Below are positions 55,956 through 64,000 of a stretch of DNA of 64,000 bases, piece after piece. Source of the stretch: Melastoma dodecandrum (taxonomy: Eukaryota; Streptophyta; Magnoliopsida; Myrtales; Melastomataceae); assembly GCA_029817715.1 (NCBI GenBank), contig JARUPY010000089.1, forward strand, positions 558,001 to 622,000. Direction: 5' to 3'. The notes below the pieces were generated by a model, which saw only the letters and a program-made list of their open reading frames with translations, was not told where the DNA came from and searched no databases. Numbering within the stretch: the stretch's first letter is position 1; the number at the start of each line of letters is the position of its first letter. The position numbers were made by a program, and so were the translations under genes.

Positions 55956-58900
55956 GCGAAATCGGGCGTTGTGGATAGATGCTAAAGTGCAAAAGGAGAT
56001 TAGGACCGACGCCCGAATGGGGACAACAACGCTCGTGCGTTTTTAATGTTTTCATGTTTTTGATCACATGGTTTGGTTTGGACTGTTATTGGAAATTGTG
56101 GATATGGACCGACTAGAGAAAAGCGTATCTTTAAGACACATCAGACATCGAACCGATAGTTCATGGGTCAAGTGTCACTCCCATGTATGCAACACCGCAA
56201 CAGCATGCATTTTTTTCCCCATATATAATTCACTCCCCCTGGTGCATGAAATTAATGTCGCCTTCCGCAAATAAATATATTCACATGCAACCGCAACTGC
56301 ATGAAGTTTATATATCTCTCGGCGGATATATTTTACAACAGTCTGTAAATGGGCGACGTTCACGTTGACCATTTGATCAAAATATTCTTAAAACATGAGA
56401 TTGTAAATAGATTTTGTAATCAGATCAGATTGACTTTGAATTTCTTCGGTGGCTCTGCGTCCGGGTTTGTCTCTTGTTATTGTATTTAATGTCATCCGAA
56501 AGTTGATGGTAAGTATTTCTAAAACCCGCAACTTCTCACGAACATATAAAGTATAAATCCCTTTATTATCGATTAGTTTTAAAGCATACGCGAACATGAA
56601 ATTTTATACATGATATCAAAATCCGAAAAATGTTGAGGTGTTAAGCCAGAGACCGCTTGATGTCAATACACGTACTTATGTGGAATTGCCGTCTCATTTT
56701 TGGTGGGCTCGTAAGATCGCCAGACAACGTTCATGGCAAATTTTCGCCTCGTGCTCTTTACAATCCACAGCCCTTTTTTTCTATAGTTTGGCTACAAATA
56801 ATTCGATAGTCAATAACATCGGATGATAATTAGGGTTTAGAATTTGAAACAGGTGACAATTTCCCGTCGATATCGTCTCGCTTAACTTTTTGACGTCCCG
56901 ATTATTATTTATCTTTTTAAAAAAGAGAGCAATGTCAAAATTGAGGTGCTTGTCAGCCGCCACGTCATGTATATTTGCATTAACGTTTATATCAGTTTTT
57001 TTTGTTGCATTATTTATCATTCATGCTAACGTGTTGCCTTCATGCAATATGGTTGGTATTTACGCATGCATTTACTGTCTTGTAGTGCTTTTATTTTTCA
57101 TAAGATATAACATGAAATAAGATATTAGTAAAAAAATATATATATATTACATATGCGATGCCGACAACACGACGAAAAAAATTCAAAAAATGCGTACAAA
57201 ACCGAAAACACTTGTTTCAACTAAAAGTTTCAGTGAATATCAAGGAAAATATTACGGTTAAGTGTGGGATATGTGACAAAATGTCTGAAAACATTTCATT
57301 ATATCTTACAAAATTGAAGGACTCATCCATTTTATATTTACGAGTTTTATAACTTAGGTTTGTTTATAGTTTCAAACGTTGTATAAAATGTATGAATTAA
57401 AATGTCCTATTTATCACTGATTGACTATAATTTTTTAGCTCAACAATTCTTTATTTGATCCAAATCTTGGGAGATGGGGGGAGATATATTTGAGCTTCAA
57501 GAGGGGGGCCAGCCGATTGCTATAAAGTTGTGACTGGTTTTATTTATTTTTCTTCAGCAATTCTAGTTAAATGGTTAACAGGAAATATATTTCCAAATTA
57601 ATTTCATCTTACGAGTGCCCGATTAAAAAAAATAATTACCTGATTATTAAAAAAATCGGCTGGTTCGATAACTAAAATATATGAAACTTTGGGAAAGTAT
57701 AGAATATAATTATCGTTTATGAATTTTAATGATTTTTAAATGTAATTTGGAATTGGTTTATGAATTTTAATGAAACTTTTTGTTCCGTTGGCTAAAGGTC
57801 GGTTGAAAATATAATTATCAACATTCGCTTTTGATAAATTTGAAGAAGGAAAATTTGATATTACCACGATCTAAAGGAAAATATATTTACTAAAAAATAT
57901 TTTATTAAATATGATTTCAGATTGACTAAGGGATTTTGAATTCGTAGCATTAAGGTTATAATTATTCTAATTGATTCATTTAATAATATATTGAGTAAAT
58001 ATTTATTCAACTATCGCAAGTTCGATTGAGAATCAATTTACTGAAAAGATTGACGATACGATCTAAATTAAGGGGATCACTCCAATCGTTATGGGTTGTA
58101 TTAATCTTCTACTAAAATAAGAATTATAGAATATAAATGTGTGGTCTGTGCACTAGTGTGAGAGGCGAGCTAGCTATGCGATCGGCTCGACTCCTTCACA
58201 TTTTGTTCATGAGAGGGACTCTGGAAGTTGTGTGTCAACCAGTCCGTTCTGAGAGACCTTGTCAATGAACGCCGACGAATTCACTACGATTTGGGTCGTG
58301 GCACTAATTTATCATGATGTTATATACATGGGAATTAATCACGTGTAGGATTGCCACTCATCTCTTGTCGTACCGATGCACAGGTTGTGCACAACGAGAT
58401 CAGTTCGCTGACGGCTCCGACCCTATATCCAAGCAGAGGAAGAAGAAGGAGCCGACCGTGATGGCGGAGCTGGGACCAGCGGCTCAGGAGATTGAAATCT
58501 CTCAAGTCCATTCCTTCTTATCGGTTTAAGAGGTTGTAAATTTTGGAAAATGGTATGGGAAGTTGGTGGTACATTACAATGTAACGTGATGACATGTTTA
58601 TTTATTTTTGCATCTCCAATCAACGAGTAGGAGAACTGGAATGGAACGAAATCACAAATTGGAGGACTAAAGCGCTTAAAGTAAGTATTAGAAAGTAAGA
58701 GAAGGAAGAAAAATGTGTCTCATGCAAGTCCCTAAACTGGGACCTTCGCATTATTATCACGAGGTATGTTTTAATAAAAAAAGTTCGGAAAAAAATATTT
58801 TGGGGAGTGATATTAAATTTCATTAAATAATACTTTTAATTCATTGTTAAAAACAACAAATTTGATTAGTAAAAAACTTTGATATTTTTAACATCGAGTA

Positions 58901-59810
58901 CGTTTAAAAACATTAGGAAATTTAATTTTTAAAATAATAAATCCAGCCCATCCACATAAATTAACACCGAATTCAGCCCCTCTAGTAAAATTTGGTATTA
59001 GAAATATCGACGAGGACGTTTCTAACAATGCTTTATTTGGTACATTTGTACTAACCTGTACAATTTTAATACCCCAAATTTTTTCACATAATCAACATTT
59101 CCTTTAAAATTGCAATCACACTAAAATTATCTAAGATTTCGGTAATTCATCATATTGAGAAAAATCTTCAACCTCCTCTCCCAAAAAAAATATCACATTC
59201 CCTATTAAAAAATATCTTACCTTCTTTGTCCTGTCAAATGATGAACATAGACACCATCCCCTTCTCACAACCTTACAATCCTAAAAAGGAGGAAGGGGGT
59301 CCATCGTTCTCCATCAGACATTGTATTTTCTGAGAGAGCTAAGTCTCCAAAAACAAACAATCAATCAGACAATCACACACCTCTCACATAACAGGGCCTA
59401 TTTAATCAGAACAAGAACTGTAAAAATTCCTCTCGGTTGAGTTGCCCCTGAATTCTCAGAAACACATTCTTCATCGTAACAATACCTGGCTGCTGAGATC
59501 ATGGCCACATTCTTCGTGATGTCAAAAGCTTCTACATCAACCGGCGAAGCCACAACATAAATCGCGACAAGTGTATGCGCGCCATCCAGCCTAGCAAGCG
59601 CGTGACAGTTCGGACGACCCGAAGATCCGGGCCCACTTCCCCAAGGCCTAATACGGTCGCCTCACGACTCGAGCATCGAACTCTGCGGAAGGGAATCGGG
59701 TTGAGCCCTCCCTTGGTTCCCGAATGGGCCTGCGGGACATTTAGCCAACCTAGGAAATATTCCCATAATGTGAGAGAATAATTCTCATGCGAAGACACAT
59801 TTAGCCAACC
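55956..59810. other. Gene-free AT-rich spacer
   Basis: Frames are short and without family resemblance. AT content is very high at about 57100-58100 and 58750-59200. A GC-rich patch at about 59570-59720 opens a 93-codon minus-strand frame that I do not believe. No tRNA or rRNA signature seen. Confidence 0.5.
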
Positions 59811-59819
59811 CATAAAAAT

Positions 59820-60300
59820 AGTGTTGTTGCTTAACCTAGGAAAGCTATTATGGAGTCGTCACCGACTTATTTTTTAAAACTGTTTAAGTCGGAAAAACAG
59901 TTTGATTCGAGGATTTCTATTTACTAGCTCTTACATCTAAACATGCGAAGAGGTGGCATTTGCTCCAAAAGTTTGTTTTGGGTTAACGGGCATTATACCC
60001 GATCCGGGTAAGACTCATCACTCATGTCACTGTTTTACGGGTGTTGAACCCGATTCAGGCGTTGGACCCGAACTCATGTTTGTTGCTTTACATCAACATG
60101 CGGCAATAAACCTAAGTTGCCTAATGATATTCGTACAAACACAGAAAATTATTGAGATAAAAGGGGGAGGGGAATGGCGGTGACTGGAGGCCTATACACT
60201 TGAGCCCGCAGCCCGTTACAAGTGGCATTTTAAAATGTTTCGGGGAGGCCCCACTTCCCTTTGTACCTTAATTGGCGGTTGGGGCCACCTTGACATCGCG
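59820..60300. repeat. LTR-retrotransposon-like untranslated region
   Basis: GGAGTCGTCACCGACTTATTTT at about 59850 resembles the GGAGTCGCCACC motif often found by the primer-binding site of Tat/Ogre-type Gypsy elements (from memory). The part after 60040 is related to 42590-42900. No gag or pol is seen nearby. Confidence 0.4.
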
Positions 60301-60457
60301 GTTTTTTACACACGCGGGAAGATTCACGCGATTTGATACACGCGCCTTCGAGTAATCTTCAAAAATTCGGAGTGGATCCTTCTAAAGTTGCATGCTCATG
60401 TGTATACAAGTGTGAGATAAATGAGGGTCATGTGATGTTGAGTGAAATGGAGGACTG

Positions 60458-60995
60458 CCCGTGCAAACATCTAAAACCAGTCCAAAACTCAATCAAAATA
60501 CATCGAAATATAGTAAATTTGACATAAAAAGTTCCGGAACTTAAAGAAGAACAAAGCTATGCAAACCATCTGGTCTGAAAATTATCCAGAAGTTTTAGGA
60601 TTTTGATTTTCCAGGACAGCTGCAAAATTTCGCTATAAATAGAACGAATGTCGGGAAACCCGTCTAAAACCCACTCAAAACTCATCGAAAAATTACAAAA
60701 TCAATGTCAAAATCTCCAGAACTTAAAAGAGGGACGTGCCTGTGCAAATCATTTGGCCACACAATTGACAGAAAGTTTCCGGATTTGAATTCTTCGGGAC
60801 AACAGTGCGCTGCTGAGCGGAGCAGGGGACTGCTCGTGCAATCATCGAAAAATCGGACCAAAACCCAGCCAAAATACATCGAAAAATTATGAAACTAGCG
60901 CCAAAATATCCGAAACTTAAATGGAAACGTGCAAAACTATTTGGTTATGAAATCCAGTGAAAGTTTCAGGAATTGAGTTTTCTGAGGCAGCAGTG
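60458..60995. repeat. Three diverged tandem repeat units of about 170-200 bp
   Basis: Units begin at about 60458, 60655 and 60830. Each carries, in order, a CCGTGCAA- or CCCGTCTAAAAC-like start, CAAAATACATCGAAA or CTCATCGAAAAATTA, (C)CGGAACTTAAA or CCAGAACTTAAA, a GTGCAAANCATTTGG-like block, AAAGTTTC(C/A)GGAATTGA and a TTCTG(A/G)GGCAGCAGTG-like end. Similarity between units is partial. Confidence 0.65.
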
Positions 60996-60999
60996 TTCT

Positions 61000-62662
61000 G
61001 CTAGGCAGAAAAGAAGGCTTGAGGAACAAAATAGAAAACATACCGTGCACATAAGATGAAAATATGCACAATATTTTCAGACGATCGCGCTTAAATAACA
61101 AACATGTCTGTCAAAAGAAATGGCGATCCAACGGTGAGATAGTTCAGAATCATGAAGAGAACGGGGTTGTGACGTACAGTGAGTTCAACCCTGCATATGT
61201 TCTATTCATCAATCTGTATCTAAAATTACCAGAAACTTTAACGGTCGAAATACATATGCCTATGAGTTATGACAGTCATTCAGTGTAGTTTAAATCTGAA
61301 AAGTTTGATCATAATCCAACGGTTGGATCTCTCGAGATCCCCTTCGAAGCAGGACTGCAGTAAGCGGGCTGACCTCAAACTACACGTACGTCCTTCGTTT
61401 CGAGGGTCCTATCTCAATCACTGATCATCGTAAAAATATGATAAAAATTTCTTCAAGTTCGTCACTCATTGAGGATCATTTAGTCTAGGAGAGTCGAGGT
61501 CAACAAACGTGTGTGGCCTCTTCGAGAACTCTCCTCTTTGGGGCTGTAATGGTGAGGGACAGCAGAAACAGGAGACAAGAGGGTTCTCCGCTGTTCCCGT
61601 GCTACGCACAGACCTGAAATCAGCCCCTCAAGTTACTGTATAAGCTCTGGGACCTAAGGTGGAGGTGGACACATGTTTTGAAAGTGTTTTTGACAGCAAA
61701 CGAGGATTATGCATGAGTAGCAATCAAATCCCAACATCAAACAAAATATATCGTCCTCATGCATACACATACTCGCGAGAATGAACTTTTCTCAGCCTAC
61801 AAGACTTAACCTCAAACTAGCTTCAATAGATGCGTATCGAAGTAAGGAAGAGATACCACCTTGTTTTACAGTAATCCGATGTCAGACGAAAAAGTTACGC
61901 CCCGTCGACTAACTCTCCTGCAGTCTAGCCGAGACCGTTCCACTCCGTGTGTGTTTGGTTTCTCGTTCCATGTCACATGTGGCAAGTTAAGCAAGGAGAG
62001 GAGTGGGTCAGCGACGCTTTAAGGTAAAGGAGTGGTTGAGTGAGTAGGGAGAAGAACGGAAACTCACTGAGGGAGTTGCCTCACCTCGGGGTGGCCCGAG
62101 GAAGAATTGTGGAAACTTTGGCTCCTTCGAGGTATGGAGGCAACTGGTCATCAAAGCTTGTCGCAGCTGGTGCGTTTAGTCGCATTGAAGGCCATCCCAT
62201 TTGATGTTGCCCCTGCCACCTCCAGTCGTGGTCGACGGCCGCCGGATTTGAGTTGGTAACGAGGGAGGGGGGCTTCCGCGAGGTTGAACCTACCTTGGGG
62301 CTCCTCGAGGAAGATCGAAGGAAAAGGATCGTGTACCGTCCGATGGTTGGTCGGGGAATCGATGAAAAAATGTTTTTCCTCCCCCCCCTCTTTTTTTAAG
62401 CAAATTATCGATTTTTTGCCCCACCTATAGGCCAACTTTCTTCTGTGGCATATCGTTTAAAAAGTTTTAATTGTGGCCTAATTTCGATTTCACTTTTTAA
62501 TTTGACCTTAAACCCGACGTCCGTTAAGCGGTACAGACGTGTCGTTAACGGCCCTTATGATGTCCTACGTGGCTCAAATTTTGTTCAGAGAAACGTTACG
62601 TGGCAAAACTGATAACACGAAATAAATCAAAAGGGTTTTAAGGTACTTTTTCATATCCAGCC
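61000..62662. other. Spacer before the right-edge hAT element
   Basis: No gene recognised. Part of 62060-62330 (GGGGTGGCCCGAGGAAGAA-like) resembles 43440-43520, so it probably belongs to the same LTR family as the block before copy 2. Confidence 0.4.
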
Positions 62663-63109
62663 TAGGGGTGAAAATGAGCCGAGCCGCTCGCGAGCTAGCT
62701 CGGTCAAAGCTCGGTTCGAGCTCGAGCCGGTTCGTTCCGGCTCGTTAACGAAACGAGTCGAACTCGAGCCGAAACACTAACAGCTCGAAGGCTCGCGAGC
62801 CTAATATTATATAATAAATTTTAATAATTTATTAATAAAAAATTAATAAAATTACCTAAAAAACTTTTTCCTTCCCCCTCCCCATACTCTGTGGTAAAAG
62901 CAAACACTAAAGAAAAAACCTCTCTCTCCGTCTCCTTTTGGCGTGGCGATCTCCTCTCTTCATTAGATAAGTGGAAAATAATCGGCCTTTTCATACTTTG
63001 TGTCTCGCGAGGATCGGCCGGAGCGAGCGTCAAAAAGTACCGGAGAGGAGCTGGCCGAATTTTACGCCCGCGGGTAAGCGACAGAAAGAAGTGAATGCGT
63101 CATAGTCAA

Positions 63110-63216
63110 GGTACGCTTCCCATCCCCTTACCCTCTCATATTGTGTTTGGGCATGATGAATGGGTACGCTTCCCATCCCCTTACCCTCCCATCGCTTGTT
63201 GGTTCATGATGATTTT
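63110..63216. repeat. Tandem duplication of about 53 bp in the hAT leader intron
   Basis: GGTACGCTTCCCATCCCC plus TTACCCTC(T/C)CAT occurs at 63110 and again at 63163, with related sequence up to GCATGATGAA and TTCATGATGA. The first unit begins at the likely donor AAG|GTACGC. Confidence 0.8.
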
Positions 63217-63773
63217 CTATTCTGTGTTTTCCCCATAATTTTCTTTTTTGAAAAAAAAAATTGGGTTTCGTGATTTTAAATTATCTATGCAAATGATTTG
63301 AATGATGAGACTTTTTCAAATATTAGTTATCCCTGGCTGATGCATCAAGTGCTGAATATTGTTCTCCGATAAATCCTTTTTAACAAAACGTTAATGTTCA
63401 CTTTTCATCTGTCAAATGCACGATAAATTGGGTCAGTTTGCCTCTTATGATGATGAATTTTAAAATTTTCGTTCTTTCGAGATTTTCGCCATGCGGAAAA
63501 ATATTGGAGACCTGAACTGAAGAGGCATGGCTTGATAATGTTCTTGTTCTAAACAACGCCTAAACTTTTCAGATTCTTAAGCATGTATTAATTTTTTTAT
63601 TATATGTTATCCATGAATTATTTTTATGCGATGAATAGTCTTATGCCGGTTATATATCTAGTGCAGAGGATCTCATATCCTTTGTGTTGGGGTCTGGACT
63701 TCTGTTGGTATTTGTGTTGGATTCATTTGGTCTCACATATTCTCTTTGTTTGCTCTGTCAGCCGGAAACAAAT

Positions 63774-64000
63774 ATGTCAACGCATTATACGTCTTCTGCA
63801 CCAACCGTAGGGAGTGGTGTTGCTGAAAGTAACGAGTTGGGGAAGGAGCTTCAAATCCAAACCGGGGCATTGGAAAGGATAGAGCTAAATTCGGCTAGTG
63901 AAACTGATAATACAACAAAGAAGGATGCACTAGAAGATGAGAACGTCAAAGCAAATAAAAGGAAGAGAACTTCAGCGGTTTGGGATGATTTTGAAGAAAT
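63774..64000 (+). CDS. BED-type hAT transposase (RICESLEEPER/DAYSLEEPER-like), N-terminus
   Basis: The ATG at 63774 starts an open frame to the edge (75 residues). After a variable acidic Ser/Thr-rich N-terminus comes the basic stretch KANKRKRTSAVWDDFEE. This is the lead-in to the BED zinc finger of plant hAT transposases, where 'S.VW..F' is conserved. An acceptor (CTCTGTCAG) at 63761 places the ATG 12 bases into an exon, implying a leader intron from about 63110 to 63761. BED finger, dimerisation and catalytic domains would lie beyond the window, so I cannot tell whether it is intact. Confidence 0.82.
   Translation, partial: MSTHYTSSAPTVGSGVAESNELGKELQIQTGALERIELNSASETDNTTKKDALEDENVKANKRKRTSAVWDDFEE

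Larger units (their letters stand above)
62663..64000 (+). mobile_element. hAT transposon, 5' part, continues past the right edge
   Basis: The likely 5' end is TAGGGGTGAAAATGAGCCGAG at 62663, the plant hAT terminal form. It is followed by dense subterminal GCTCGAGC and GAGCTAGCTCG repeats (62690-62800), then a transposase gene in the right orientation with a leader intron. The left flank octamer is ATCCAGCC; its partner lies outside the window. Confidence 0.8.

Noticed and set aside
58314..58529. 71-codon frame with a KQRKKKEP stretch
   Set aside because: Isolated, short and in AT-rich DNA; no splice partners or family match.

Overview
The window is nuclear DNA from a flowering plant, most likely a eudicot. 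The genes have short exons with GT-AG introns, they match plant-only families (PUX, AP2/ERF, IBR5, plant GDSL lipases, class II glycine-rich proteins), and the spacers are packed with plant transposons. I cannot name the species.

Layout. (1) 1-17.4 kb is a gene-bearing arm. In order it holds a UBX-domain protein gene (-, cut by the left edge), a broken small thioredoxin-like gene (+), an atypical dual-specificity phosphatase of the PFA-DSP type (-), an intronless ERF repressor (+), a GDSL lipase pseudogene split by a 2.2 kb insertion (-), an intact GDSL lipase (-) and an IBR5-type phosphatase (-). The GDSL-IBR5 neighbourhood recalls the At2g04570-At2g04550 pair of Arabidopsis (from memory). 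(2) 17.4-22.2 kb holds repeats and a decayed DUF1664 gene. (3) 22.4-55.9 kb is built from a direct segmental duplication of about 11 kb: copy 1 at about 22.96-34.12 kb and copy 2 at about 44.33-55.6 kb. Each copy carries secreted glycine-rich protein (GRP) genes on the minus strand and a small membrane-peptide ORF on the plus strand. Each copy also has its own later transposon insertions: a hAT element and a Mutator-like element with a captured ORF in copy 1, and a long-TIR element plus an RNase H fragment in copy 2. (4) The spacer between the copies, 34.1-44.3 kb, is a mosaic. It holds a second copy of a repeat and DUF1664 fragment from 17.8-21.5 kb, an internally deleted Copia element with a 5-bp target duplication, an intron-free plasma-membrane H+-ATPase pseudogene, and a 290-bp TRIM with a perfect 5-bp target duplication sitting in a long open frame. 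(5) 56-62.6 kb is AT-rich or LTR-like sequence without recognisable genes. (6) 62.66-64 kb is the 5' end of a hAT transposon whose transposase gene runs off the right edge.

No operon-like or pathway grouping is visible. The common theme is local duplication of a GRP family whose products are predicted to be secreted, all with a TATAAATA box close to the start. The rest is transposon-driven decay: I count five clear pseudogenes or gene fragments of cellular families (GDSL, two DUF1664 copies, H+-ATPase, one GRP) plus one probable one (thioredoxin-like). I found no convincing new biological system. The strongest second-look items are the uneven divergence of the duplication, the small membrane ORF pair, the GRP tail loss, the splice-acceptor-to-ATG change, the TRIM-split ORF and the captured ORF in the Mutator-like element. 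All exon boundaries were read by eye from splice consensus, frame continuity and family similarity.
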